A DNA stretch of 64,000 bases from Sphingomonas phyllosphaerae FA2 (lineage in GTDB: Bacteria > Pseudomonadota > Alphaproteobacteria > Sphingomonadales > Sphingomonadaceae): positions 124,001 to 188,000 of the forward strand of contig NZ_KE386571.1 of the NCBI RefSeq assembly GCF_000427645.1. Reading direction: 5' to 3'. Each line of letters starts with the position of its first letter. The stretch's first letter is position 1. Positions 25,728 through 34,641 of this stretch are shown here, in pieces. The notes beneath the pieces were generated by a model, which was given only the letters and a program-made list of their open reading frames with translations, was not told where the DNA came from and did not search any database. The position numbers and the translations under genes were made by a program.

Positions 25728-26735
25728 CTATCGGTCAACGCGGCGCTGACCCAGAAAGGCCAGCGCGGCCAGCCCCATCGCCGCCCCGGCGGCGGTGGCG
25801 GTGGCGAGCGGATGACGGCCGGCGGTCTCATAGACGCTGAGGCGACGACCGTGCTGGTCCTGCGAACGCTCATCGCCATTGGCGACCGGCGCGGCGAGAT
25901 TGTCGTGGCGGCTCGGCGTGCGTTTCGGGTCGCGCAACCACGGCAGCAGCGTGCCGCCGAGCCGATCGAGCAGCCCCGGGAAATGCTGTGCGGTCAGCAC
26001 CTCCAGCCGTCCGGTTCCCCCTACCGTCACATCGCGGCGGCGATGCTGCGCGGCATCGAGGATCGCCTCGGCGACCAACTCGGGATCATAGACCGGCGGC
26101 GGGAGCAGCGCCGCGCCGTCCAGATGGTTGGCGGCGTGCTCGGCGATCGGCGTGTCGATCCCCGACGGCTTGATGAGCGTTACCGAGATCGGAAGGCGAT
26201 CGGCATTGATCTCGATCCGCAGCGAATCGATATAGCCCTTCACCGCGTGCTTGCTGGCGGCGTAGGCGCCCATGCCGGGGCTGGGGATGTCGGAAACGAT
26301 CGAACCGATCGTAATCAGCGCGCCGCCGGCGCGTTGCAGGTGCTCGACCGCGGTGAGGCAGCCGTGGACCGTGCCGAAATAATTGGTGCGCAGCAGCTGC
26401 TCATGCTCGCCCATCGGCGTGTCGAGCAATTTGCCATAGATCGCGACGCCGGCGTCGTTGACCCACGTATCGATGCGACCGAACCGCTCGACCGCCTTCG
26501 TCGCCGCACGCTGCACGTCACGCAGGTCCCCGACATCGGCGGTGGCGAAATCGGCGTGACCGCCGGCCTCTGTGATCTCGCGTACGATCCGCACCAGCGC
26601 ATCGCCATCGCGCGAAACCAGCACGACGCGTGCGCCGCGCTTTGCGGCCAAACGGGCGGTGACAAGCCCGATCCCGGAACTGGCGCCGGTGATGACGATG
26701 ACCTGATCGGTCAGGGGCTTGAGCGTCGGGGTCAT
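25728..26735 (-). CDS. short-chain dehydrogenase/reductase with C-terminal membrane segment
   Basis: 335 residues. The Rossmann motif GASSGIG, then NDAGV, Ser and the active-site YAASKHAVKG are all present. After the about 250-residue SDR domain there is an extra C-terminal part with LPWLRDPKRT, a charged linker and a hydrophobic end segment (TATAAGAAMGLAALAFLG) followed by QRRVDR. This looks like the membrane-tethered SDR group common in alphaproteobacteria. Substrate unknown. Confidence 0.88.
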   Translation of the reverse strand: MTPTLKPLTDQVIVITGASSGIGLVTARLAAKRGARVVLVSRDGDALVRIVREITEAGGHADFATADVGDLRDVQRAATKAVERFGRIDTWVNDAGVAIYGKLLDTPMGEHEQLLRTNYFGTVHGCLTAVEHLQRAGGALITIGSIVSDIPSPGMGAYAASKHAVKGYIDSLRIEINADRLPISVTLIKPSGIDTPIAEHAANHLDGAALLPPPVYDPELVAEAILDAAQHRRRDVTVGGTGRLEVLTAQHFPGLLDRLGGTLLPWLRDPKRTPSRHDNLAAPVANGDERSQDQHGRRLSVYETAGRHPLATATAAGAAMGLAALAFLGQRRVDR

Positions 26736-26942
26736 AGCCTGCCTCCTGTCGCGGGCGTCGGACGCGGCGGCGCGGGGCGCGGATCGGGCATCGTATGTCG
26801 TTCCAATATTGTGCGAACCTTGTCTTCGTAACCCGCCGTGTCGCCATCGGTTCATCCCCGTTGAAGATTCGTGTGTGGCAAGGGTGATTGCCGAGGCGCG
26901 CCGCGCGTGCTCAAGGGACGGCGGGCGGCGGAGGAGGCGGAC

Positions 26943-28769
26943 GTGCGGACGGCAATGATGATGATGGCAGGCGGGCTGTTGCTGGCGACGCCGGCGGTCG
27001 CGCAATCGGCGCGCGAGGTCCGTTACGACCTGTCCTTCCCCGATGCGGCGCATCATCGCGCGCAGATCGTCGCGACGTTTCGCGGCGTGCCGGCCGGGCC
27101 GTTGCGCGTGCAGATGGCGCGGTCGTCGCCGGGCCGCTATGCGCTCCATGAATTCGCCAAGAATGTCTTCGCGGTCACCGCGCGCGACGGCGCCGGGCGA
27201 CCTTTGCCGCTGACGCGCCGCGATCCCTATGGCTGGAGCGTCGCCGGGCACGACGGGACGGTGGTGGTCAGCTATACTTTGTTCGGCAATCGTGGCGATG
27301 GCACCTACGCGCAGATCGACACGCAGCATGCGCACCTCAATCCGCCCGCGACGCTGATGTGGGCGACCGGCTTCGACGCCGCGCCGGTGCGCGTGCGGAT
27401 CGTGTCGCCCGACGCCGGCTGGACGATCGCGACGCAATTGCCAGCGATGGCGGGGCAGCCGAACACCTTTTCCGCGCCCGACCTGCAATATCTGATGGAC
27501 AGCCCGATCGAGGTCGCGCGGCAGGACATCCGCGAATGGCCGGTCGGGGAGGGCAAGCAGCGCTACACGATCCGGCTGGCGGTGCATCACGGCGGTTCGC
27601 CCGCCGATGTCGACCGGCTGGCGGCGCAGGTGAAGCAATTGATCCCGCAGCACCGCAAGCTGTTCGGCGAATGGCCGCGCTTCGATCACGGCAGCTATAC
27701 CTTCCTCGCCGATTACATGCCTCAGGTGTCGGGCGACGGGATGGAGCATCGCAACTCGACGGTGGTGACGACGCCGACCCCGCTCGACGGCATCAACGCC
27801 GTGCAGCTTTCGACCATCTCGCACGAATTCTTCCACGCCTGGAATGTCGAGCGGTTGCGCCCGCGCGAGCTGGAGCCGTTCGACTTCACCCGCGCTAATG
27901 CCACGCCGTCGCTGTGGTTCGCCGAAGGCTTCACCAATTACTACGGGCCGCTGATGTTGCGCCGCGCCGGGCTGACGGACATCGATACCTGGGCGAAAAC
28001 GACCACCGGAGCGCTCAACACGGTGCTATTTTCGCCCGCGCGGCGGAACGGCGGGCCGCAGGAGATGAGCCTGCGCGCACCCTTCGCCGACGCAGCGACG
28101 TCGGTCGACCCGGTGGCGCCCGACGTGTTCCTGTCCTACTACTCCTATGGCCAAGTCGTTGCGCTGGCGCTGGATCTTTCGATCCGGCAGCGCTTTCCCG
28201 CGCGCTCGCTCGACGACGTCATGCGGTACATGTGGCAAACTTTCGGCCGCACCGAGCGGCCGTACACGCCCGACGACCTACGCCACGGGCTAGCGACCGT
28301 TACCGGCGACGCCGCTTTCGCAGATAATTTCTTCGCAAATACAGTGAACGCCAGCAGCCTGCCCGATTTCGCACCGCTACTGGCGCAGGCTGGCTTGGTG
28401 CTGCGCCCGGCTGCGCCGCGGCACGGCTGGATCGGCGCACCCGAAGCGCATGGTATTCCAGGCGGAATGGTCCTCGCCGCCGCGCCGGTGCCCGGCTCGC
28501 CGCTCGACGTGGCAGGGCTCGACGCAGGCGACCAGATCGTCGCGATCGATGGTGTGGCGCTCTCAGATGCGAGCGGATGGGCGTCAACGCTGGAGCGGCT
28601 GACACCGGAGCAGACGGTGACGATCCGCTTCACGCGACGGGGTGTCGAGCAGCAGCGCAGCGTCCGCACGCTTGCCGATCCCCGCCTCGAGATCGTGCGG
28701 GCCGAGGCGACCGGCAGCAAACTGAGCGGCAAGCAGCGTGCTTTTCGCGCCGGATGGATTGACGGATAA
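26943..28769 (+). CDS. M61 family glycyl aminopeptidase with PDZ domain, exported
   Basis: 608 residues from GTG 26943, which sits after a strong GGAGGAGG site and gives a signal peptide ending AVAQS. It has an N-terminal beta domain, the gluzincin motif HEFFH (His294-Glu295, His298) with AEGFTNYY providing the third ligand, and a C-terminal PDZ domain (VLAAAPVPGSPLDVAGLDAG; DQIVAIDG). M61 enzymes prefer N-terminal Gly or Ala. Likely periplasmic. Confidence 0.92.
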   Translation: MRTAMMMMAGGLLLATPAVAQSAREVRYDLSFPDAAHHRAQIVATFRGVPAGPLRVQMARSSPGRYALHEFAKNVFAVTARDGAGRPLPLTRRDPYGWSVAGHDGTVVVSYTLFGNRGDGTYAQIDTQHAHLNPPATLMWATGFDAAPVRVRIVSPDAGWTIATQLPAMAGQPNTFSAPDLQYLMDSPIEVARQDIREWPVGEGKQRYTIRLAVHHGGSPADVDRLAAQVKQLIPQHRKLFGEWPRFDHGSYTFLADYMPQVSGDGMEHRNSTVVTTPTPLDGINAVQLSTISHEFFHAWNVERLRPRELEPFDFTRANATPSLWFAEGFTNYYGPLMLRRAGLTDIDTWAKTTTGALNTVLFSPARRNGGPQEMSLRAPFADAATSVDPVAPDVFLSYYSYGQVVALALDLSIRQRFPARSLDDVMRYMWQTFGRTERPYTPDDLRHGLATVTGDAAFADNFFANTVNASSLPDFAPLLAQAGLVLRPAAPRHGWIGAPEAHGIPGGMVLAAAPVPGSPLDVAGLDAGDQIVAIDGVALSDASGWASTLERLTPEQTVTIRFTRRGVEQQRSVRTLADPRLEIVRAEATGSKLSGKQRAFRAGWIDG

Positions 28770-28799
28770 TTAACCTACTCGATCTAGGTCAGAACCCAT

Positions 28800-28816
28800 G
28801 TGTCACTCATTGACAC
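28800..28816. promoter_or_regulatory. inverted repeat at the start of the RHH-kinase gene
   Basis: GTGTCA-ctcat-TGACAC, perfect 6-bp arms, centred 37 bp before the preferred start codon. Ribbon-helix-helix antitoxins normally autoregulate through palindromes beside their own start, so this may be the binding site of the encoded N-terminal domain. If the GTG at 28800 were the true start, it would lie inside the coding region. Confidence 0.45.
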
Positions 28817-28844
28817 AGGGTGGAGCGAGGCAGACATTCGCATC

Positions 28845-31800
28845 ATGGCCCAACGTCAATCGCGCAACGTTTCGCTCACCCCGGAACTGGAAGCCTTCGT
28901 CACGGACAGTCTGGCAACGGGCGATTACGGCAATGCCAGCGAGGTCGTACGCACCGCGCTGAAGCTGCTGCGCGACGGCGGTTCGTCGCGCGAGGTGCTG
29001 CGCGGCTGGCCGGTCGGCGGCGGAGAGTGCGGGGCAATGATCCGCGACGGCGACTGGTCGCGCCATGCATTGGGCCCGGTCGACCGCTGGTCGCCGACGC
29101 TACGCGTGACGGTGGCGAACGTCGTCAACTCGCCGGTGCCCAAGGTGTTGATGTGGGGCCGTGACGGCGTGCTGCTCTACAACGACGCCTATCGCGAGGT
29201 ACTGGGCGCGCGCCATCCCGGCGGTATGGGCAAGACTGCGGCCGCGGTGTTCCCGGAAATCGCGGAGTGGAATCGTGCGATCATCGACCGCGGGCTGGCG
29301 GGTGAGGTCGTCAGCTATCGCGATCAGCCGCTGACGCTGATGCGCGAGGGCGGACCGACCGAATTGTTCTTCGACCTGTTCTACACGCCGGTGATCGAGG
29401 GCGACGGCAAGCCCGGCGGGGTGCTGTGCACCGTGATCGACAATACGACCCGACTGTTGCTGGAGCGGCGGCTCGCTGCCAGTGAGGGCGAGTTGCGGAT
29501 GGTCACCGACGCGCTGCCGCTGCTGGTATCGTTCATCGACCGCGATCTGGTCTATCGCTACGCCAACCAGCATTATTATGAGTGGTTCGGGATTGGCGCC
29601 GATGATGTGATCGGCCGCCACGCCTCCGACGTGATCGGCGCGGATAATTTTGAGCGCCGCCGGCCGGCGATGGAGCGCGCGCTGGCTGGCGAGACGATCG
29701 TCGAGGATTCGCTGATCCAGCATGGCGACGGATCGTGGCGTCGCGCTGACATCCGTTACCTGCCGCGCTTCGATGAACAGGGCGCGGTGCTCGGCTTCCA
29801 GGTGATCGTGCTCGACGTCGAGGAGCGGGTGCGGCGCGAGGAGGCGCTCCACGCCAGCAACGCGCGGTTCCGCGCCGCGATGGAGGCGATGCACGGCGTG
29901 CTCTGGACCAATGACGCCGAGGGGCGGATGGTCGGCGAGCAGCTCGGCTGGGCGATGCTGACCGGGCAGACGCCCGAGCAATATCAGGGCTATGGCTGGG
30001 CCGATGCGGTCCACCCCGACGACGCGCAGCCGACGGTGACCGCGTGGCGCAAGGCGGTCGAGTCTAAGTCGACCTTCGTCTTCGAGCATCGCGTCCGCCG
30101 CCATTGCGGGACGTGGCGGACCTTTGCGGTGCGCGCGGTGCCGCGGATCGACTCGCACGGCGAGGTTGCGGAATGGGTCGGCGTCCATACCGACATCACG
30201 CATCAACGCGCCGCCGAGGCAGCGCTACGCGGCCATGCCGAGCAGCTCGAACGGCAGGTGCGCCATCGCGAGCGTGCCGAGGATCAGCTCCGTCAGCTCA
30301 ACGAAACGCTGGAGACGCGCGTGATCGAGGAGATCGCGTCGCGGCACGCCGCCGAGCGCAAGCTGGCGCAGGCGCAGAAGATGGAGACGGTCGGCAAGCT
30401 GACCGGCGGCGTCGCGCACGATTTCAACAATCTACTGCAGGTCGTCTCGGGTAATCTCCAGCTGTTGCAGAAGGATATCGCCGGCAACGAGCGTGCCGAG
30501 ACGCGCGTCGCGAACGCGCTGGCGGGCGTGTCGCGCGGGTCGCGGCTGGCCGCGCAGTTGCTGGCGTTCGGGCGGCGGCAGGCGCTGGAGCCCAAGGTCG
30601 TCAACGTCACGCGCTTCGTGCGCGGGATGGACGACATGCTGCGCCGCGCGATCGGCGAGGGGATCGAGGTCGAGACGATCTTCGGCGGCGGATTGTGGAA
30701 CACCTTCATCGATCCCGGCCAGATCGAGAATGCGCTGCTGAACCTCGCAATCAATGCGCGCGACGCAATGGAGGGGCAGGGCAAGCTGACGATCGAGCTG
30801 GCGAACGCGCATCTGGACGACGATTATGCGCGCCGCCATGACGAGGTCGAGCCGGGACAATACGTGATGCTGGCGGTGACCGACACCGGGTGCGGCATGT
30901 CCGACGATGTGGTCGCCAAGGTGTTCGAGCCGTTCTTCTCCACCAAGGCGGAGGGCAAGGGCTCGGGGCTGGGGCTGTCGATGGTCTATGGCTTCGTCAA
31001 ACAGTCCGGCGGGCATGTGAACATCTATTCGGAGCCGGGCCACGGCTCGACGATCCGCCTCTATCTGCCGCGCGCGATGGAGCGTGAGGACGTGGAGGTG
31101 GTGCTCGACAACAGCCCGGTCACCGGCGGCACCGAGACGGTGCTGGTGGTCGAGGACGACGACGAGGTTCGCGCGACGGTGGTCGAGATGCTCGGCGATC
31201 TCGGCTATCGCGTGCTCAAGGCGGTGGACGCGCAAAGCGCGCTAAGCGTTGTCGAAAGCGGCATCGCGATCGACCTGCTGTTCACCGACGTGGTGATGCC
31301 GGGCACGCTAAAGAGCCCGGAAATGGCCCGCAAGGCACGCCAGCGCCTGCCAAACCTCGCGGTGCTGTTCACCAGCGGCTACACCGAGAATTCGATCGTT
31401 CACGGCGGGCGGCTGGATGCGGGTGTCGAGCTGCTGTCCAAGCCGTACACGCGTGAAGCGCTGGCGCGGAAGATCCGGCATGTCCTCGCCCAGCAGGGGC
31501 AGCGTCGTGAGAGCGTCGCGCCGCGTCCGCAACCGTTGCCGCGTGTTGCGGAGCCGGCAGGTGAGCGGCGTACGATCCTGCTGGTCGAGGACGATATGCT
31601 GATCCGCAGCGCCACCGCCGAGGTGTTGCAGGAGGCGGGGCATGTCGTGGTCGATGCGGCGAGCGCCGAGGAAGCGATGGCCGCGTTGCAGACCGCGCCA
31701 ATCGACGTGCTGGTAACCGACGTGCACCTGCCGGGATCGTCGGGGCTGGAGTTGGCGGCGCGCGCCGCGGAGCTGCATCCGGGGGTTCGCATCGTCGTCG

Positions 31801-31937
31801 CGAGCGGGGACATTGGCGCGGTGAAGGTGGAGGAGCCGAACATGCACCTGCTGCCCAAGCCGTATAGCGCGCGTGATCTGTTGGCGTTGCTGGGCGGGCA
31901 GAACGTGCGCGAGAAGGCTCGCGAGGAAGAGGGGTGA
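28845..31937 (+). CDS. ParD-like RHH domain fused to a PAS hybrid histidine kinase with two receivers
   Basis: 1030 residues from ATG 28845 (GTG 28800 also possible). Residues 1-45 are a ParD/CC2985-type ribbon-helix-helix (SRNVSLTPELEAFVTDSL; YGNASEVVRTALKLLRDG). Three PAS-like regions follow (about 60-460), then a coiled coil, HisKA with His525 (GGVAHDFNNLL), HATPase with NLAINARDAM, DTGCGMSD and GSGLGLSMV, then two receivers with Asp815 (LLFTDVVMPG) and Asp959 (VLVTDVHLPG). No membrane segment, so cytosolic. The frame is continuous from the RHH into the kinase without a stop. No ParE-type toxin lies nearby. Confidence 0.9.
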   Translation: MAQRQSRNVSLTPELEAFVTDSLATGDYGNASEVVRTALKLLRDGGSSREVLRGWPVGGGECGAMIRDGDWSRHALGPVDRWSPTLRVTVANVVNSPVPKVLMWGRDGVLLYNDAYREVLGARHPGGMGKTAAAVFPEIAEWNRAIIDRGLAGEVVSYRDQPLTLMREGGPTELFFDLFYTPVIEGDGKPGGVLCTVIDNTTRLLLERRLAASEGELRMVTDALPLLVSFIDRDLVYRYANQHYYEWFGIGADDVIGRHASDVIGADNFERRRPAMERALAGETIVEDSLIQHGDGSWRRADIRYLPRFDEQGAVLGFQVIVLDVEERVRREEALHASNARFRAAMEAMHGVLWTNDAEGRMVGEQLGWAMLTGQTPEQYQGYGWADAVHPDDAQPTVTAWRKAVESKSTFVFEHRVRRHCGTWRTFAVRAVPRIDSHGEVAEWVGVHTDITHQRAAEAALRGHAEQLERQVRHRERAEDQLRQLNETLETRVIEEIASRHAAERKLAQAQKMETVGKLTGGVAHDFNNLLQVVSGNLQLLQKDIAGNERAETRVANALAGVSRGSRLAAQLLAFGRRQALEPKVVNVTRFVRGMDDMLRRAIGEGIEVETIFGGGLWNTFIDPGQIENALLNLAINARDAMEGQGKLTIELANAHLDDDYARRHDEVEPGQYVMLAVTDTGCGMSDDVVAKVFEPFFSTKAEGKGSGLGLSMVYGFVKQSGGHVNIYSEPGHGSTIRLYLPRAMEREDVEVVLDNSPVTGGTETVLVVEDDDEVRATVVEMLGDLGYRVLKAVDAQSALSVVESGIAIDLLFTDVVMPGTLKSPEMARKARQRLPNLAVLFTSGYTENSIVHGGRLDAGVELLSKPYTREALARKIRHVLAQQGQRRESVAPRPQPLPRVAEPAGERRTILLVEDDMLIRSATAEVLQEAGHVVVDAASAEEAMAALQTAPIDVLVTDVHLPGSSGLELAARAAELHPGVRIVVASGDIGAVKVEEPNMHLLPKPYSARDLLALLGGQNVREKAREEEG

Positions 31938-31945
31938 GCTCCACT

Positions 31946-32027
31946 CCGTCATCCCGGACTTAATCCGGGATCCCGCTTTTATTCGACAGAAGAAAGAAGC
32001 GGGGCCTCGGATCACGTCCGGGGCGAC
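31946..32027. repeat. family A palindromic repeat, copy 2
   Basis: GTCATCCCGGACTTAATCCG at the left pairs with ACGTCCGGGGCGAC at the right; internal CCCGCTTTT / AAGAAGCGGGG also pair. It lies between two convergent genes and could fold into a long hairpin acting as a terminator in both directions. Confidence 0.8.
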
Positions 32028-32035
32028 GCGTGAGA

Positions 32036-33187
32036 TCAACCCGCGGTAAACGTCATTCCGGCCCGGGCGATCAGACGGTCGCGGAGCGACGTTCCCATGA
32101 TCGCGCCGGGCGTCCAGATGCCGCCCGCGCCCTCCACGTCGTGGAGCAGGCACAGCGCGCTCTCGGCGAGCATCTTCGACGTGCAGCCGTAACCGGGATC
32201 GCTGTCCCCGGTTACGACCGCGTCGATGCGGGTACCGTCAGGCATCAGCCCGGCAAAAAGGATGTCGAAATAGCCGGCGTCCCGCTCCTCCCTCGACGGG
32301 CCTTTGCCTGACTTAGGGCGCTTATCGCCGGCGAACGGATTGAGCTTGGCCAGCGCTTCCGCCGCTGCCTTGGCGAGATCGCCAAGCCCGGCGACCACCA
32401 TCTCGTCATAGACCAGATCGCCCCAGCGCTGCCCGAGCAGGAAGTTGGTGCGGTGCACGTTCTTGGTGTTGATCGGCGCCATGATGAAAGGTGCCACCCA
32501 CGACTGGAGCGTCGGGTCGAACTCGGGGAGCAGCCCGGTCGGCTGGTGCGGGCCGGCGTGGCCGGGGGTGAGCGCGAACGGGTCGCTGAGCAATCCCAGC
32601 AGCGACGGTTGGCGCGCGGCGGCGGCGAGCGTCGCCTTGAGGCTGGCCGCGGTGCCGCCGGAGAAGCCGCCCTTCATATGACGGACTCGCGCCTTGATCC
32701 GGGGAACCGGCGTGCCGAAGCGTGCTAACGCAGCCTCCTGCAAGGTCATCACGCCGAGATCGAACGGAATCGAATCGAAGCCGCACGAGAAGACGATCCG
32801 CGCGCCGCTGCGTTGCGCTTCGTCGTGATGCGCGTCGATCATCTGGCGCATCCACGCCGGCTCGCCGCACAGGTCGACATAAGCGGTGCCGGTGGCGGCG
32901 CAGGCGGCAACGAGTTTGCTGCCGTGGAGTTGGTAGGGGCCGACGGTGCTGATGACGACCGTGGCGCGGCGGCACATCGCCTCCAGCGTGGCGGCGTCGT
33001 CGCTGTCGGCGATGACCATCGGCACGTCGATTGCCAACTCGTCGCGGACCATGGCGAGTTTGGTGGCGGAGCGACCGGCGATCGCCCAGCGCATCCCATC
33101 CAGGTCGCGCCGGGCGAGATATTCGGCGACGAGCTTGCCGGTGAAGCCGGTCGCGCCGAACAGGACGATGTCGAATTCGGCCGCCAT
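32036..33187 (-). CDS. saccharopine dehydrogenase-like / trans-acting enoyl reductase family oxidoreductase
   Basis: 383 residues. N-terminal Rossmann fold with DIVLFGATGFTGKLVAEYLA; then VISTVGPYQLHGSKLVAACA and VDLCGEPAWM, the signatures of the family containing mycobacterial Rv2449c-like enoyl reductases and the eukaryotic saccharopine dehydrogenase-like oxidoreductase. The real substrate in Proteobacteria is unknown; a lipid role is possible. Stop and start of the two following minus-strand genes are closely spaced. Confidence 0.82.
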   Translation of the reverse strand: MAAEFDIVLFGATGFTGKLVAEYLARRDLDGMRWAIAGRSATKLAMVRDELAIDVPMVIADSDDAATLEAMCRRATVVISTVGPYQLHGSKLVAACAATGTAYVDLCGEPAWMRQMIDAHHDEAQRSGARIVFSCGFDSIPFDLGVMTLQEAALARFGTPVPRIKARVRHMKGGFSGGTAASLKATLAAAARQPSLLGLLSDPFALTPGHAGPHQPTGLLPEFDPTLQSWVAPFIMAPINTKNVHRTNFLLGQRWGDLVYDEMVVAGLGDLAKAAAEALAKLNPFAGDKRPKSGKGPSREERDAGYFDILFAGLMPDGTRIDAVVTGDSDPGYGCTSKMLAESALCLLHDVEGAGGIWTPGAIMGTSLRDRLIARAGMTFTAG

Positions 33188-33192
33188 GATCG

Positions 33193-33507
33193 TCAGTCCG
33201 TGCCGACCCCGGTCAGCGGCGCACCGGAGCCGCCGGCACGATCGTCGCTTGGGTCCTCGCCGTCATGGCCGCCGCCAGCACTCGCGCCGCTGCCGCGCAC
33301 CGCCCCGGTCGCAGGATCGAACGAGGCGCGGCGGCCGACGTCGCCCTCCGACTCGTCCAGCTGCGACGGGCGTGGAGCGACGGAGCCGGCAGGCATGTCC
33401 GCGGCGAGCGCGCGCTCGTCGTCGAGCGTATAGCCCTGGCCGAATTTGCCGGTGTCCTTGTCGAAGGCGGTCCGGCGGCGATGCTGGGGGTCGACGGGGT
33501 CGGTCAT
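33193..33507 (-). CDS. hypothetical disordered protein
   Basis: 104 residues, strongly hydrophilic and rich in Gly, Asp, Ser and Pro. Two short related segments (AFDKDTGKFGQGYTLDDERA and ASFDPATGAVRGSG) resemble each other. No transmembrane segment or known domain. Its stop lies 5 bp before the start of the next gene (oxidoreductase), so the two are probably cotranscribed. Confidence 0.55.
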   Translation of the reverse strand: MTDPVDPQHRRRTAFDKDTGKFGQGYTLDDERALAADMPAGSVAPRPSQLDESEGDVGRRASFDPATGAVRGSGASAGGGHDGEDPSDDRAGGSGAPLTGVGTD

Positions 33508-33616
33508 GGTGGAGCAACGCGCGGATCGAAGTGATGATCCCTTTGTCTCCATCGCCGTTGCCCCATCAATGATGAGAAGAAGCGCAGATGCGGATCAAGT
33601 TCGGGGCGATGGGACA

Positions 33617-33808
33617 CTACCGCCGCGCGGGCTGTTCCGCCGCCAGCGCCATCGCCTGTGCCGAGCCGGTGGCGGGTTTGACGCGGGCCGCAGGTTCGTT
33701 GCGTCCGAGCGTAAGATAGAGGACGCCTGCGATCAGGATGCAGATCGCCAGCAGGGCGGGCCAGCCGGCGCTGCTGCGCTGGCCGATCGGGCGATGGTCG
33801 TGCGACAT
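33617..33808 (-). CDS. small single-pass membrane protein
   Basis: 63 residues. A basic N-terminus (MSHDHRPIGQRSSAGW) precedes one transmembrane helix (PALLAICILIAGVLYLTLG), then a polar Ala-rich tail. No family recognised. It lies downstream of the inositol genes in the same orientation, 89 bp away, so it could be part of that transcript. Confidence 0.55.
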   Translation of the reverse strand: MSHDHRPIGQRSSAGWPALLAICILIAGVLYLTLGRNEPAARVKPATGSAQAMALAAEQPARR

Positions 33809-33897
33809 GGCTATTCTCCGGCGATCGAAACAATCGTCGGGTGTAATAACCTGTGTTGCGGGCGTGTTCCGGGCTGGCCGGTGAGGTTTTGTTGCTG

Positions 33898-34629
33898 TCA
33901 AGCGGCGTGCTGATGCGCGTCGCGGTCGGCTATTGCGGCCTCCGCCTGCGCCAGGGCGCGGGCATCATCGACGTCGAGCCACCAGGCATCGCCGATGTCG
34001 AGCACCCTGGCCTCGCCGCTCCGTGCGAGCGCCTCAACCCCGGCCGAGATCGACCCCGCGCCACCCGCCGCGATTGAGGCGCGCAGCGCGTCGTGGAAAC
34101 GAACGTCGACCGCGAACACTCCGGTATCGAAGCAATTATAATCGGGCAGATGCTTGCCGATCGCGACGATCCGGTCGCCTTCCGCACGCACGCGCGTGAC
34201 GTCGTCCATGTCGACGAGCGGATTGTCGAGCCGGCGATCGACCCCAAGCGTCAGCGCCGCCTCAGGGGCGGCGATGACGGAGGCGATCAGCGCCGGGTCG
34301 ACGAGATGGTCGGCCATCATCAGCAAGTGCCGCCGCGCACCGATCGCCTCGGCGCCCGTCAGCACCGAATGGCCGTTCGACAGCGACCAGTCGGGCGTGC
34401 GCACGAAGCGCACCGGCAAATCGAGCGTCGCAGCGGCGAGCGCCAGATGGCGTTCGAGCCGCTCCGCTTCATGGCCGGTGACGACGGTGACGTCGGTGAC
34501 GCCGCCCGCGCGGGCGGCGTGCAGCACGCGCTCGATCAGCGGGACGCCGTGGACCAGCGTCAGCGGTTTCGAGGGTGACACCTCGCGCAGCCGGCTGCCA
34601 TAGCCGGCCGCGACGATCAGCGCGTGCAA
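33898..34629 (-). CDS. sugar-phosphate/inositol-phosphate nucleotidyltransferase
   Basis: 243 residues. The N-terminal MHALIVAAGYGSRLREVSP and a following KPLTLVHG give the NTP-transferase signature; LMMADHLVDP is the metal-binding aspartate strand. The start is TTG 34629, with AAGG formed by the end of the preceding gene. It follows the inositol-1-phosphate synthase gene by 12 bp, so a CTP:inositol-1-phosphate cytidylyltransferase role making CDP-inositol is the best contextual guess. A mannose- or glucose-1-phosphate transferase cannot be excluded. Confidence 0.8.
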   Translation of the reverse strand: MHALIVAAGYGSRLREVSPSKPLTLVHGVPLIERVLHAARAGGVTDVTVVTGHEAERLERHLALAAATLDLPVRFVRTPDWSLSNGHSVLTGAEAIGARRHLLMMADHLVDPALIASVIAAPEAALTLGVDRRLDNPLVDMDDVTRVRAEGDRIVAIGKHLPDYNCFDTGVFAVDVRFHDALRASIAAGGAGSISAGVEALARSGEARVLDIGDAWWLDVDDARALAQAEAAIADRDAHQHAA

Positions 34630-34641
34630 GGTCGAGAAGCC

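Noticed and set aside
28000..32100. ParE/RelE-type toxin partner for the RHH domain
   Set aside because: All convincing frames near the fusion belong to the peptidase, the kinase and the oxidoreductase; no small basic toxin-like frame was seen.
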